DNA from: Legionella quateirensis
GTDB taxonomy: Bacteria > Pseudomonadota > Gammaproteobacteria > Legionellales > Legionellaceae
Assembly: GCF_001467955.1 (NCBI RefSeq)
Contig: NZ_LNYR01000012.1
Location: forward strand, 1-64,000
Direction of reading: 5' to 3'
Length of the DNA stretch: 64,000 nucleotides
Shown: positions 18,525-28,466 of the stretch, one piece after another
Layout of the letters: every line of letters begins with the position of its first letter
Position numbering within the stretch: the stretch's first letter is position 1
Made by a program: the position numbers and the translations under genes
The notes under the pieces: generated by a model
What the model was told of the DNA's origin: nothing
The model's database searches: none
Seen by the model: only the letters and a program-made list of their open reading frames with translations

Positions 18525-19667
18525 TTAGGACAATTCACTCTCTACAAGTTCAAACAGCGAGCAGTCGGATTTTTTTAAAGACAAAGACTCTTTTAAAGCA
18601 GACAGTTGATTTATCATTTTATCCGGTTGCTTCGGATCGTGATGAAAATCTGAAATATATCGAGATAATTCAATGGCGTTACAATCATATTGCAAGAACT
18701 CGGGAACCATCATTTTATTGACCAGAAGATTGCATAAACCAAGAAACTTAACTTTAATCAGAAGCATTGCCATGTGATAGGTTAAGAATGAGGATTTATA
18801 GATAATGCACATGGGTTTTTCGAGAAGGGCGCATTCGAGTGAAGCGGTTCCAGAAGCAACGATTACAAAGTTGGCTGCAGCCATGCATTCGATAGCTTTT
18901 CCTTTAATAAAGGTCACCGGTAGATTCAATCCTGTAAAATAGGAAGTAATTTTATCTGCGTTAATAGTACCGGCAATTGGGATAACAAAATGAATGCCAG
19001 GGTCTTTTTGATGGATTAGTCTGGCAGTGTCTCTAAGAACAGGCATATGACGTTCTATTTCATGTGTACGGCTACCTGGAAGTAAAGCAAAGATACGTGC
19101 ATCCCTAGGCAGTTCTAATGTTGCTCTGCTGGAAAGTGTATCGGTACTATGCGACATTTTTTCTACCAGGGGATGACCGACAAAGCTTACTGGTACACCT
19201 GCTTTTTCATAAATGGCTTTTTCAAAAGGCAAAATCACGGCCATTCTATCAATACATTCTTTGATTGTATGAATGCGATTTGCTTTCCAGGCCCAAATTT
19301 GTGGGCTGATATAATAGAGTATTTTAAGCCCTAATTCCTTCTTGGCATACTTGGCTAATCTTAAATTAAAACCCGGATAATCGACAAGAATTAACAAATC
19401 AGGCTTTTGTGTTACAAGATGTTTTTTAATAGTATTTAACGCGTTACGGATAATATTTAAATAGCGTACAACCTCAGTTAAGCCAGTAACACCATAACGT
19501 GCAAGATCAGATACCAATTCAGCACCCGCCTCCTGCATGTGTTTACCACCAATTCCACTGATGCGTATATCTGGATAAGCAGCTTTTAACTGTTTAATCA
19601 GAGCGGATGCATGGATATCGCCAGATTCTTCACCTGCAATAATTACAATGTGTTTAGCTTTCTGCAT
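18525..19667 (-). CDS. lpxB: Lipid-A-disaccharide synthase LpxB
   Basis: A 380-residue glycosyltransferase (family GT19) joining UDP-2,3-diacylglucosamine and lipid X to form the lipid A disaccharide at the inner membrane. Signatures are IAGEESGDIHASALIKQLK at the N-terminus, GIGGKHMQEAGAELV, LVDYPGFNLRLAKYAK, YYISPQIWAWKANRI and LLPGSRTHEI. Its start overlaps the upstream oxidoreductase gene by 14 bases, so the two are probably translated together. Confidence 0.96.
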   Translation of the reverse strand: MQKAKHIVIIAGEESGDIHASALIKQLKAAYPDIRISGIGGKHMQEAGAELVSDLARYGVTGLTEVVRYLNIIRNALNTIKKHLVTQKPDLLILVDYPGFNLRLAKYAKKELGLKILYYISPQIWAWKANRIHTIKECIDRMAVILPFEKAIYEKAGVPVSFVGHPLVEKMSHSTDTLSSRATLELPRDARIFALLPGSRTHEIERHMPVLRDTARLIHQKDPGIHFVIPIAGTINADKITSYFTGLNLPVTFIKGKAIECMAAANFVIVASGTASLECALLEKPMCIIYKSSFLTYHMAMLLIKVKFLGLCNLLVNKMMVPEFLQYDCNAIELSRYISDFHHDPKQPDKMINQLSALKESLSLKKSDCSLFELVESELS

Positions 19668-20616
19668 AACGTTCAGTGAGATTATTATGAATTAGCGCCG
19701 TTATTTGCTCCGCTGTTTCAAGAGCATAACGTCCTTCTTCTCCAGTAACCAATGGTTGACTGTCCTGTTCAATACAGTTGACAAAGGCTTTTATTTCTTC
19801 CAATAAAGCATCGCCTTTTTCAAACTCCTGGGAGACGCTGGTAATATCAGGAATACCAGGAAACATTTCACCATTCCCTTTTTTAAAAACAGCGAATTGC
19901 TTTTTATGATAATCAATAGAAATATAAGAGTTGTGTTGAAAGATTCGTGTTTTACGTTCTGTTTTAAAACTGATGCGGCTGGCTGTTACATTGGCGACGC
20001 AATGGTTTTCAAAGGTAATTCTGGCGTTGGCAATATCAATTGCCTTGGTTAATATGGGTGTACCCTGGGCAACAATAGAAGTGATTGGGCTTTTTACCAT
20101 GTTCTGAATAATATCAATGTCATGGATCATTAAATCCAATATGACGTTTACATCTGTTCCCCGAGGATTGAACGGAGCCAGACGTTCTGATTCAATAAAT
20201 AAGGGGATTTCCAGATAAGGATCCACCGCAAGCCGGGCAGAATTGAATCGCTCCAGATGTCCAACTTGTAATTTGGCGTTATGAATAGCAGCAATATGTA
20301 TTAACTCTTCCGCCTGAGCTACTGTTTCGGTGATTGGCTTTTCGACTAATACATGTATGCCTTGTTCTAAAAAGGCTTTTGCAATTTCAAAATGTCTGTT
20401 TGTAGTGGCTGCTATATTTACGGCATCTACTTTACCAAATAAATCACGGTAATCAAAAAATGGAGTAACATTAAGCTCCTGTGCTACTGCTTTACTTACA
20501 TCAGAGTTAACATCACAAACGCCAACTAATTCAGCATTCGGAATTGATTGATATTTTTGTGCATGAAATCGACCTAGATAGCCGACACCAACTACTGCGC
20601 ATCGAATTTTACTCAT
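19654..20616 (-). CDS. Gfo/Idh/MocA oxidoreductase; candidate UDP-GlcNAc 3-dehydrogenase (GnnA)
   Basis: A 320-residue NAD-dependent sugar dehydrogenase-type protein. It has a Rossmann motif (VGVGYLGRFHAQKY), VCDVNSD, the family EKP motif (HVLVEKPIT) and the active-site MIHDIDI. It overlaps lpxB. Legionella lipid A is built on 2,3-diamino-2,3-dideoxyglucose; in other bacteria the precursor is made by GnnA, a Gfo/Idh/MocA enzyme, plus the aminotransferase GnnB. The pairing with lpxB therefore suggests a GnnA role, which is inference. No GnnB-like gene is nearby. Confidence 0.85.
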   Translation of the reverse strand: MSKIRCAVVGVGYLGRFHAQKYQSIPNAELVGVCDVNSDVSKAVAQELNVTPFFDYRDLFGKVDAVNIAATTNRHFEIAKAFLEQGIHVLVEKPITETVAQAEELIHIAAIHNAKLQVGHLERFNSARLAVDPYLEIPLFIESERLAPFNPRGTDVNVILDLMIHDIDIIQNMVKSPITSIVAQGTPILTKAIDIANARITFENHCVANVTASRISFKTERKTRIFQHNSYISIDYHKKQFAVFKKGNGEMFPGIPDITSVSQEFEKGDALLEEIKAFVNCIEQDSQPLVTGEEGRYALETAEQITALIHNNLTERYAES

Positions 20617-20723
20617 TGCTAATCATTTGATAATTATTTGTACGCATGATCGCATTTCTTAGGTGATAAATCAATTTTATCTAGGTATTATCTTACATCT
20701 TACTATTAGCAGAGAGCAATGCA

Positions 20724-21293
20724 ATGGATTTTGATAATGCACTATTGTTGGCGGGAGTGGACGAAGTAGGTCGTGGTCCATTAGCAGGGGCTGTTATTAC
20801 CGCGGCAGTGATTTTAAAAGAACCTATTGAAGGACTGGCTGACTCAAAGAAACTGAGTGAGAAGAAACGAAAGCTGTTGTCGTTACAAATTCAGGAAAAG
20901 GCTTTGGCTTTTGCTTATGGGCGTGCTGAAGCAGAGGAAATTGATGAGTTGAATATACATCATGCTACCTTACTGGCAATGCAGCGTGCTATAGAAGCCT
21001 TGCCTATTCAACCTGAAGCCGTTCTGGTGGATGGCATACATATTCCAAAAATCAGTATCCCTTGCAAAGCGATTGTGCAGGGAGACAGTTTAATTCCCGC
21101 GATTAGCGCAGCCTCCATATTGGCGAAGGTATTACGTGACGAGGAAATGGAAGAACTAGATAAAATATACCCCGGATATGGCTTTGCTGGCCATAAAGGG
21201 TATCCAACTGTTGCGCACCGAGAGGCTTTGATTCGCCTGGGTCCATGTATGATTCATAGACGAAGCTATGCACCGGTTGCCGCGTTGCTTTGA
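20724..21293 (+). CDS. rnhB: Ribonuclease HII
   Basis: A 189-residue enzyme that removes ribonucleotides from DNA and RNA-DNA hybrids. It has the catalytic Asp-Glu pair in [17 protein letters not shown], the VDGIH motif, the [20 protein letters not shown] block and [12 protein letters not shown]. Length and motifs are standard. It is divergent from the oxidoreductase-lpxB pair across 107 bases. Confidence 0.97.
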   Translation: MDFDNALLLAGVDEVGRGPLAGAVITAAVILKEPIEGLADSKKLSEKKRKLLSLQIQEKALAFAYGRAEAEEIDELNIHHATLLAMQRAIEALPIQPEAVLVDGIHIPKISIPCKAIVQGDSLIPAISAASILAKVLRDEEMEELDKIYPGYGFAGHKGYPTVAHREALIRLGPCMIHRRSYAPVAALL

Positions 21294-21485
21294 CTGTAAT
21301 TATTCACCACAACTCAAGATAAAGTCATATTTGGCTCATCTTGGGATTAATGCTCTCTAATAAATGCTCACATCGCCATCTATACTGTGCTTTTTAGAGA
21401 GTTTTTCGCTTAATCAGCACTCAAATCTGACTTTTTATCAAGGTTCGAACTCTATGGTGAAAAGATAACTTTGGCTTATATTCTT

Positions 21486-21651
21486 CTAGGGTGTGTTGAC
21501 AATTCATCTATTTATTTCCAACGTCCCGCGACTTGTTCGCGGGATCCAGAGATCGAGTATCATTAACAAACATAATGTATTCATCAAGATCGAACGGGAT
21601 CCCGCGAACAAGTCGCGGGACGTCGAAGTCGGAATTGTCAACAGATCCTAA
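21486..21651. repeat. MITE-like element, full-length copy
   Basis: CTAG + GGTGTGTTGACAATTCATC on the left and GGAATTGTCAACAGATC + CTAA on the right are clear inverted ends. Inside are two long arms, CGTCCCGCGACTTGTTCGCG and its complement near 21597-21623, which make the whole element an extended palindrome. It is 166 bp with no coding capacity. It lies between rnhB and mrdB and forms most of that 370-base gap; the rest shows no gene. Confidence 0.9.
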
Positions 21652-21664
21652 TATGCTGATTGGT

Positions 21665-22783
21665 TTAATTCAGGCTGTTAAACAAAATCCGATGTGAGCT
21701 GATTGACATTAATATCCCAAAACTGGCTAAAAAGGTTACCATTGCAGTACCACCATAACTGACCAGAGGAAGAGGGATACCTACAACAGGAATGATTCCC
21801 ATGACCATGCCGATATTAACAAAACCAGATAAAAAGAAGGACATGGCGAGACTGGCCGCAAGCAATCGGGTAAATGTAGTTTGAGCATTGCTGGCGATAT
21901 TCAAGCTTCTAAGTGAAATCAAAACAATGAGGGCAATAATCGCAAACCCTCCTGCAAATCCAAATTCTTCACCACTTACAGCAAAGATAAAGTCTGTCGC
22001 ATGTTCTGGTAAAAAATTCAAATGTGACTGGCTGCCTTCCAACCAGCCTTTACCCATAAGCCCACCAGAGCCAATAGCTATTTTTGATTGGATAATATGA
22101 TAGCCTGAACCCAGAGGATCCTGTTCCGGATCAAGAAGGGTATAAACACGTTGCTTTTGATAGTCATGCATTACATGCCATACAACTGGAACCGCCAAGC
22201 CCATAAGAACGACAAGCAATAAAATAAATTTAAAACGAATTCCAGCGAGGAATACCACACACAATCCTGCAGCCGCTACCATTATCGCCGTCCCCAAATC
22301 TGGTTGTTTGGCGATTAACAGTGCAGGAATAAAAATGATTATGGAAGCAACAGATATCGATCTGATACTTCCGGGATGAGCCTGTCGGTCAAAGTACCAG
22401 GCCGCCATCATGGGGACAGCAAGTTTCATTATCTCGGAAGGTTGGAAGCGGAACAGCCCCAACTCGAGCCAACGTTGCGCTCCTTTACCAATTTTACCCA
22501 TTAACATTACAGCCAGGAGTAGCCCTAAACCAATACCATAGATCCATGGAGTCCAGATCTTGTATTTATGAGGGGGAATAAAGCCGAGAACCAGCATAAT
22601 CAAAGTGGCGATTATGAGTCTCATGGACTGACGTAAAATCATGCCCATATTCGCATTGGATGCGCTATAGAGTATTAAAAGACCAAAAGTAATTAAAGTC
22701 AGTAACAAACCCAACAATGGAAAATCCATATGCAAAGCTTTTGCTGTAAATCGATATACGGGTTTAGAATGATGTCTGTTCAT
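21665..22783 (-). CDS. mrdB: Rod-shape SEDS glycosyltransferase RodA (MrdB)
   Basis: A 372-residue polytopic membrane protein with about ten helices. SEDS-family signatures are AQRWLELGLFRFQPSEIMKLAVP, KQPDLGTAIMVAAAG, EHATDFIFAVSGEEFGF and the C-terminal GIPLPLVSYGGTAMV. It polymerises glycan strands during cell elongation as partner of PBP2. Its start overlaps the mrdA stop by 4 bases. The stop lies about 14 bases from a MITE-like copy. Confidence 0.96.
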   Translation of the reverse strand: MNRHHSKPVYRFTAKALHMDFPLLGLLLTLITFGLLILYSASNANMGMILRQSMRLIIATLIMLVLGFIPPHKYKIWTPWIYGIGLGLLLAVMLMGKIGKGAQRWLELGLFRFQPSEIMKLAVPMMAAWYFDRQAHPGSIRSISVASIIIFIPALLIAKQPDLGTAIMVAAAGLCVVFLAGIRFKFILLLVVLMGLAVPVVWHVMHDYQKQRVYTLLDPEQDPLGSGYHIIQSKIAIGSGGLMGKGWLEGSQSHLNFLPEHATDFIFAVSGEEFGFAGGFAIIALIVLISLRSLNIASNAQTTFTRLLAASLAMSFFLSGFVNIGMVMGIIPVVGIPLPLVSYGGTAMVTFLASFGILMSISSHRILFNSLN

Positions 22784-24633
22784 GGATTCACTTTAATTGG
22801 ATGTATTTGGTAATAGGCGTCCAGGACTTTACGAGCTACTGTTGATGCAATGACATCATTTTCTACTACCACCGCAATAGCTATGTCCGGTTTGTCCACG
22901 GGGGTAAAGGCGATAAATAACGAATTATCTCGAAGTGCTTCCGGGATGTCTTCATATTTAGTTTTTTCATATTGTCTTCCACTGAATACTTGCGCTGTTC
23001 CAGTTTTTCCGGCAACAGGGTACGGTGGATTGCGGCCAAATCGATATCCAGTTCCTTCGTTACTGGTCAATACATTATGCATGGCATCGGCTACCACATC
23101 CCAATTGGATTCATCTTTAAGATAAACAGGGTATTCTTCAACGGGTTTGTATTCATCAATTTCACCGTTATCACTATTGACTGTTTTAGTGAGTAAATGA
23201 GGTTTGAATCGTTGTCCATGCTGGCTTAATGAAGCTGTGGCATTAGCCATTTGTAGAGGAGTTGCTAACATGAAACCTTGGCCAATTGCTGAGATTAACG
23301 TATCACCGGGGTACCAGGAAACACCTTTAGTTTGTTTTTTCCAGCGTGCACTGGGAATGATTCCATTGGCTTCTTCATGGAGATCCACATGGGTTAATTG
23401 ACCCAAGCCAAATTTAACCAACATGTCTTCTATATTGGCTATTCCCATTTTATGGCCGAGTTGATAAAAATACGTATCACAAGAGACAGTAATCGCTCGT
23501 TTAAAGTTAATAACTCCATGACCTGTTTTTTTCCAATCACGGTATACATGACTGGCTGTAGGCAGTTTGAATTTACCTGGATCCCAGATTTCAGTGGCTG
23601 TAGTCACAAAGCCTTTATCCAAACCGGCCAATCCTACAAACGGTTTAATTGTTGAGGCAGGAGGATATACTCCGCGTACCGCTCGATTAAATAGAGGTCT
23701 TTGCAACGCATTGGATAAAATTTTATAATCCTTTGTGCTTACCCCACCGACAAAGATATTAGGATCAAAACTGGGAGAACTCACCATCGCCAATATTTCA
23801 CCATTGTGAGAATTAATGACGACTACAGCGCCGCGTTTATCTTTAAGTGCGTTATAGGCGGCCTCCTGCAGTCTCACATCAAGGCTGAGGTAGAGTTTGG
23901 CGCCTGAATGAGGATTCACTTTGTTGATGACTCGAAGTGTACGCCCACTGACATCAGTTTCAGTCATTTGGTAGCCTACTTTGCCATGAAGTATATCTTC
24001 ATAGTATTTTTCAACACCTGCTTTACCGATGAAATTGGTTGCTCGGTAATTGGTAGGATCCACTTTCTTTAATTCGTCAATATTGATTCTGCCTACATAA
24101 CCTAATGCGTGGGCTGTCATTTCACCCAGTGGATAATGGCGCATTAATCGAGCCTTGATACTCACTCCTTTAAAGTGGTATTGATTGATTGCAAACACAG
24201 CCACTTCTTCCTGGCTTAACTTGAGCTTGATTGGAATGGGTACGAAGGAGCGGTTTTGTGATCGCGCACGATTAAATGTTTCTATATCATCATCAGTAAT
24301 AGAAGGAAGTAATTCACGAAGTTTAGCCAGAGTTTTTTTCATGTCACTCACATGCTCTGGAATTATTTCGAGTACATAAACCGGAACGTTCTCTGCAAGT
24401 AATACTCCATTCCGGTCAAGAATCACGCCTCTGGGTGGCGCTATAGGAATAATACTCATTTGATTTTTTAAAGACAGGGTTTGATAGCGCTTGAATTCTG
24501 ATATTTGCAGATAAGCTAATCTAAGAACCAATATTAATGACAAAATAATTAATATAGCCACTAATAAATTAAGCCTGAAACGCTGATTTTGTGATTCTGC
24601 TCGATAATTTTTGAACGACTGATTCAGAGGCAT
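22780..24633 (-). CDS. mrdA: Penicillin-binding protein 2 (peptidoglycan transpeptidase)
   Basis: A 617-residue class B PBP. It has one N-terminal membrane helix (about 23-45), a pedestal region starting PPRGVILDRNGVLLAEN, and a transpeptidase domain with the three expected motifs: the active-site serine in STIK (in PPASTIKPF), SCD and KTGTAQ. It cross-links peptidoglycan in the elongasome with RodA, encoded immediately downstream. The order rsfS-rlmH-mrdA-mrdB is the usual proteobacterial arrangement. Confidence 0.96.
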   Translation of the reverse strand: MPLNQSFKNYRAESQNQRFRLNLLVAILIILSLILVLRLAYLQISEFKRYQTLSLKNQMSIIPIAPPRGVILDRNGVLLAENVPVYVLEIIPEHVSDMKKTLAKLRELLPSITDDDIETFNRARSQNRSFVPIPIKLKLSQEEVAVFAINQYHFKGVSIKARLMRHYPLGEMTAHALGYVGRINIDELKKVDPTNYRATNFIGKAGVEKYYEDILHGKVGYQMTETDVSGRTLRVINKVNPHSGAKLYLSLDVRLQEAAYNALKDKRGAVVVINSHNGEILAMVSSPSFDPNIFVGGVSTKDYKILSNALQRPLFNRAVRGVYPPASTIKPFVGLAGLDKGFVTTATEIWDPGKFKLPTASHVYRDWKKTGHGVINFKRAITVSCDTYFYQLGHKMGIANIEDMLVKFGLGQLTHVDLHEEANGIIPSARWKKQTKGVSWYPGDTLISAIGQGFMLATPLQMANATASLSQHGQRFKPHLLTKTVNSDNGEIDEYKPVEEYPVYLKDESNWDVVADAMHNVLTSNEGTGYRFGRNPPYPVAGKTGTAQVFSGRQYEKTKYEDIPEALRDNSLFIAFTPVDKPDIAIAVVVENDVIASTVARKVLDAYYQIHPIKVNP

Positions 24634-24704
24634 CGCACACAGTAAAGTTTAGGGTACAAACCAAAGTGCTGATAGTAACTTAAAATGGACTTATTTACCA
24701 ATCC

Positions 24705-25175
24705 CTATTTATGATATGGATGGTTATTAATGATAGTCCAGGCTCGATATAAGGTTTCTAATAAAATAATTCGAACCAATGGATGCGGGAGTGTTAGTTT
24801 GGATAAGGACCAACGTTCATCACTGAGCCGAAGGATCTCACTGGTAAGTCCTTCGGGACCACCAATGATGAAACAAAAATGGCTGGAGATCTGTTGTAAC
24901 TGGGAAATTTTTATGGATAAGTCTTCACTGCTGAAGCTTTTTCCTTCAATATCCAGAGCAATAATACGTGCCCCGCTAGGTAATGCTTCACGGATCATGG
25001 CGGATTCTTTTTCCATGATTCGTGATAGATCAGATGATTTGCTCCGACTAATTAGAGGGATTTCAATAACTTTTAACTGAATGCCATCTTTGAATCGTTT
25101 GATGTAATCATTTGAGCCTTTGACTACCCAGTCAGGCATTTTATTACCCAGGGTAATGACTGTAATTTTTAGCAT
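24705..25175 (-). CDS. rlmH: 23S rRNA pseudouridine-1915 N3-methyltransferase RlmH
   Basis: About 156 residues from Met 25175 ([17 protein letters not shown]), the normal start for this SPOUT methyltransferase. The 14 in-frame residues further upstream overlap rsfS and are omitted. Motifs: [28 protein letters not shown] and the C-terminal [20 protein letters not shown]. It methylates the pseudouridine in helix 69 of 70S ribosomes. It begins 7 bases after the rsfS stop. Confidence 0.96.
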   Translation of the reverse strand: MLKITVITLGNKMPDWVVKGSNDYIKRFKDGIQLKVIEIPLISRSKSSDLSRIMEKESAMIREALPSGARIIALDIEGKSFSSEDLSIKISQLQQISSHFCFIIGGPEGLTSEILRLSDERWSLSKLTLPHPLVRIILLETLYRAWTIINNHPYHK

Positions 25176-25182
25176 ATAGAGT

Positions 25183-25518
25183 TCAGGAACCTGGTTGCTC
25201 TTCCCACAATCCTTCAAGATTATAAAATTGTCTGCTTTCAGCTTGCATTACGTGAAGGATGAAGTCTCCAAAATCAATCAAAGCCCAATCACCACTTTCC
25301 AGCCCAGTAGAACTGAGAGCAGGTAAGCCAGACATCTTCATATCGTCCATTACTTTTTGAGCTATAGCTTTTACATGGCGTGATGCACGACCAGATGCAA
25401 TGATCATATAGTCAGTAATGGTTGTTTGTTTATGGACATCAATCACTTTGACATCTATAGCCTGGATGTCTTCGAGTGATTTCAATAAGGTATTTAACAT
25501 AAGGTTCTGATCAGACAT
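25183..25518 (-). CDS. rsfS: Ribosomal silencing factor RsfS
   Basis: A 111-residue protein of the RsfS/YbeB family. Typical features are [32 protein letters not shown] and the [16 protein letters not shown] segment. It binds L14 and blocks subunit joining in stationary phase or starvation. It is the first gene of the run with rlmH, mrdA and mrdB. The nadD and holA genes often found upstream are absent; a peptide transporter gene precedes it. Confidence 0.95.
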   Translation of the reverse strand: MSDQNLMLNTLLKSLEDIQAIDVKVIDVHKQTTITDYMIIASGRASRHVKAIAQKVMDDMKMSGLPALSSTGLESGDWALIDFGDFILHVMQAESRQFYNLEGLWEEQPGS

Positions 25519-25592
25519 AGGTGTGTTAATCTTCCATCAAAAAGCGCCAAATGATATCAGCAAATGGTTTATATAAAAAGGGTTAATCTTCA

Positions 25593-27041
25593 TTATTCTG
25601 ATACCTGAATATCAGTTAACAAAAATTTTATGACTGCAAACAGAACCAGACATCCTAGTGTTGCAACAAAAAGGATGCTTAACTGTTGAGTAAATGCTGC
25701 GGAATACAGCGATTTAAGCACGGCGATATCCGTTTCGCCTGGCGGAATGGCCGTTAAAGATGCTAATTTTCCAGACAGAAATCCACCAATTCCAAGTGAC
25801 ACGAAAAATATTCCTATCATTGTGCTTACTTTATTTTTATCTGCAAGAACGGTTATTGCTGATAAACCTACTGGGGAAAGGAATAGTTCAGCCAACGAAA
25901 TCATTAGATAAGCTGGAATAATAAGTAGTGGCGATAATAAAATGGCTTTATTACTAAAGGTGCTTACTATTGCAATAATGGAGTAGGCTATAGTCATGAA
26001 GATCATGGCCAGTACGAATTTTTTTCCCGTACTTAATCCGCGCTCAATCAGATTGAGATGATGATGTTTTTTAGCTAAAAAATAGCCAATAATGAGCATT
26101 CCAATACTTTGTATCGTAATGTAATAGGGCGGCGGGAATTGAATACCATATAAAGTGGGTTGCACTACTCGGGAAATAAAGAGAGTCAATGACATGAACA
26201 TTTGGAAATAAAAAGCCCAAAACATCACCGATATAATACACAGTAATCCAATGACCAATGTTTGACGCGCTTGATTGGAGTCTTCTCGATTCACAGAGTA
26301 TAAAATATATACTGCTGAAAATAACACGACTAAACCAAACATTAAATTCGCCAGTTTGGGATAATTCAGGATATAGAACGATAAAGCCCATAACCCAGTC
26401 ATTAAGATGACCGCAAGCACAATATTTTTGAACTCAAAAACGAAAGGATTATAGTCTTTTATTTTATATTGATGGACGCCATACAGAAAGACCATAAAGG
26501 CAATAATCATTCCTATTGCCGCGCTGATAAAGGAGCCTGACCAACCAAATAGTTCAGTTAACTGGCTAGGTAGGGTAGTACCTAAAATAATACCGGTTGT
26601 TATTCCCATATAAAAAATAGTGAACCCGCTTTCCCTTCTTGGTGAACCTACAGGGTATTCATTACCTAGAAGTGAGGAAATATTAGGCTTCAATAGCCCG
26701 GTTCCAACAGCGACACCTGCCAGGGATGAGGTCAGTGCAAGGTTATTATCCAGAATTGATAAAAGACAATAACTCAAAAATAAAACGAATGCTCCGAGTA
26801 ATGTAGCTCTTTTTTGGCCAATCAGTTTGTCAGCAATCCATCCACCGACTAAAGGTGAGAGGTAGGTGAGTGCCGTAAAAGAACCAACCAGAGCATAAAT
26901 TTGTTTATCCTGCCATTTAAAATGAAAGGCCAGATACAATGCTAATAATGACTGCACCACGTAAAAGCCGTATCGCTCCCACATTTCTGTAGCAAAAAAT
27001 ATGCGTAATGATTTTGGATGTTTATCAGTTTGATTTAACAC
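25593..27041 (-). CDS. Proton-dependent oligopeptide transporter (POT/PTR2 family)
   Basis: A 482-residue inner-membrane protein with about 14 hydrophobic segments. The N-terminal RIFFATEMWERYGFYVVQSLLALYL carries the POT proton-coupling ExxER signature, followed by the PTR2 motifs GGWIADKLIGQKRA and FTIFYMGITTGIILG. It imports di- and tripeptides with protons, fitting the amino-acid-based nutrition of Legionella. It is monocistronic, separated by 75 bases from rsfS on the same strand and divergent from the pilus locus. Confidence 0.93.
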   Translation of the reverse strand: MLNQTDKHPKSLRIFFATEMWERYGFYVVQSLLALYLAFHFKWQDKQIYALVGSFTALTYLSPLVGGWIADKLIGQKRATLLGAFVLFLSYCLLSILDNNLALTSSLAGVAVGTGLLKPNISSLLGNEYPVGSPRRESGFTIFYMGITTGIILGTTLPSQLTELFGWSGSFISAAIGMIIAFMVFLYGVHQYKIKDYNPFVFEFKNIVLAVILMTGLWALSFYILNYPKLANLMFGLVVLFSAVYILYSVNREDSNQARQTLVIGLLCIISVMFWAFYFQMFMSLTLFISRVVQPTLYGIQFPPPYYITIQSIGMLIIGYFLAKKHHHLNLIERGLSTGKKFVLAMIFMTIAYSIIAIVSTFSNKAILLSPLLIIPAYLMISLAELFLSPVGLSAITVLADKNKVSTMIGIFFVSLGIGGFLSGKLASLTAIPPGETDIAVLKSLYSAAFTQQLSILFVATLGCLVLFAVIKFLLTDIQVSE

Positions 27042-27239
27042 GGTTCACACAATTTTGTTTTAGTTACTTTCAAGTATAACATAGTGTGAAACATAGTGAC
27101 TACTAACTATTCATTAGGGTGAATTTTACGCCAGTATCGACAGGAGTTCTTGCCATTTTTTCTCATTTGATTGATATTATATCTAGTGATGGCAAATTTT
27201 GAGGATTGAACAAAACAATCCGTTTATGTGGAATAGGGA

Positions 27240-28466
27240 ATGCCGCAATATACTTACACGGCTCGTGATCAAAATGGTAAAGCACTATCTGGACAGCGTA
27301 ACGCTGCGAATCCAGAAGAGCTTGCTAACCAACTCATAGCGGATAATCTTATTCCAATTGATATCTCAATTTCAACGGCAACGAGCTCGACTCCGGCCAA
27401 ACAAAAAGTTAAATGGTTCGAATCTAAAGTACCTCAATCTGAACTCCATATGTTTTGCAGACAAATGTATTCATTGCTCCATGCGGGAATTCCTCTAGCT
27501 ACCTCAGTAGAGCGACTGTCTGAAACAACTCATAACACAACCTTATCTGAAGCTTTGATTCAAATTCTACATACTTTAAATAAAGGCACATCACTTCATG
27601 TTGCTATGGCACAATATCCAAATATATTTACCGACTTTTTTTTAAATTTGATAATTGTTGGGGAAAATACAGGAAATCTGGACAAAATTTTCTTGCATCT
27701 TGCTGATTATCTTGAACTTGAAGTAGACATTACCAAAAAGGTAAAAACTGCCTTACGTTATCCAACTATGGTAATCGTCGCGATAGTGGTTGCGTTAATC
27801 ATTATTAATGTCTTTGTTATACCTTCATTTGCAAAGTTGTATGCCAGTTTCCAAAGTCAGTTGCCATTACCAACTCGTATTCTAATGGCCAGCTCCAATT
27901 TTATATTGAGCTATTGGTACTTAATGATTGGTTTTGCTGTACTTACTATTTTGGGGATTCGTGCTTATGTAAAAACGGATTCAGGGGCGATGTTCTGGGG
28001 ACGATTACAACTGAAGATTCCAATAATAGGCTGGCTGATACATCGTATTCTTCTTGCTCGATTCGCGCGCTTGCTTGCATTGGTTTTACGGGCCGGTATC
28101 CCTGCTGTCGAGGGCATTCAGATGGTTGGGGCTTCAACAGGGAATCTTTATGTTGCAAATAAAATCAAGTCTGTTACCGATTTAATCGTTCGGGGTAATA
28201 CAATTTCTGCTGCCATCACTCAAACAGAGCTTTTTCCGCCTTTAATTATTCAGATGATTAGCCTTGGTGAAGAAAGTGGAACGATAGACGAATTACTGGA
28301 TGAAGTTGCAGAATATTATCAACGGGAAATCAATTATGACATTGTCCGATTAAGTGATGCTATCGAACCGATTTTACTGGTTGTGATGGCGGGTATGGTA
28401 TTAATCCTTGCTCTTGGTGTTCTTTTGCCAATGTGGAGCATGGCTAGTTTGATACAGAAACGATGA
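27240..28466 (+). CDS. mshG: MSHA pilus inner-membrane platform protein MshG (PilC/GspF family)
   Basis: A 408-residue protein with two GspF-type domains and three membrane helices (about 172-195, 222-243, 376-400). The sequence LHMFCRQMYSLLHAGIPLATSVERL matches PilC/MshG, and the conserved NTGNLDKIFLHLADYLE and GEESGTIDELLDEVAEYYQRE occur at equivalent places in both halves. It organises pilin insertion and extraction. It is paralogous to lspF at 7729 but distinct. It is the first gene of the pilus locus, with a 198-base leader region upstream that must hold the promoter. Confidence 0.9.
   Translation: MPQYTYTARDQNGKALSGQRNAANPEELANQLIADNLIPIDISISTATSSTPAKQKVKWFESKVPQSELHMFCRQMYSLLHAGIPLATSVERLSETTHNTTLSEALIQILHTLNKGTSLHVAMAQYPNIFTDFFLNLIIVGENTGNLDKIFLHLADYLELEVDITKKVKTALRYPTMVIVAIVVALIIINVFVIPSFAKLYASFQSQLPLPTRILMASSNFILSYWYLMIGFAVLTILGIRAYVKTDSGAMFWGRLQLKIPIIGWLIHRILLARFARLLALVLRAGIPAVEGIQMVGASTGNLYVANKIKSVTDLIVRGNTISAAITQTELFPPLIIQMISLGEESGTIDELLDEVAEYYQREINYDIVRLSDAIEPILLVVMAGMVLILALGVLLPMWSMASLIQKR

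Noticed and set aside
21310-21415. Inverted segments CTCTCTAA / TTAGAGAGTTTTT after rnhB as a terminator
   Set aside because: The loop would be nearly 50 bases, so a compact intrinsic terminator is unlikely.
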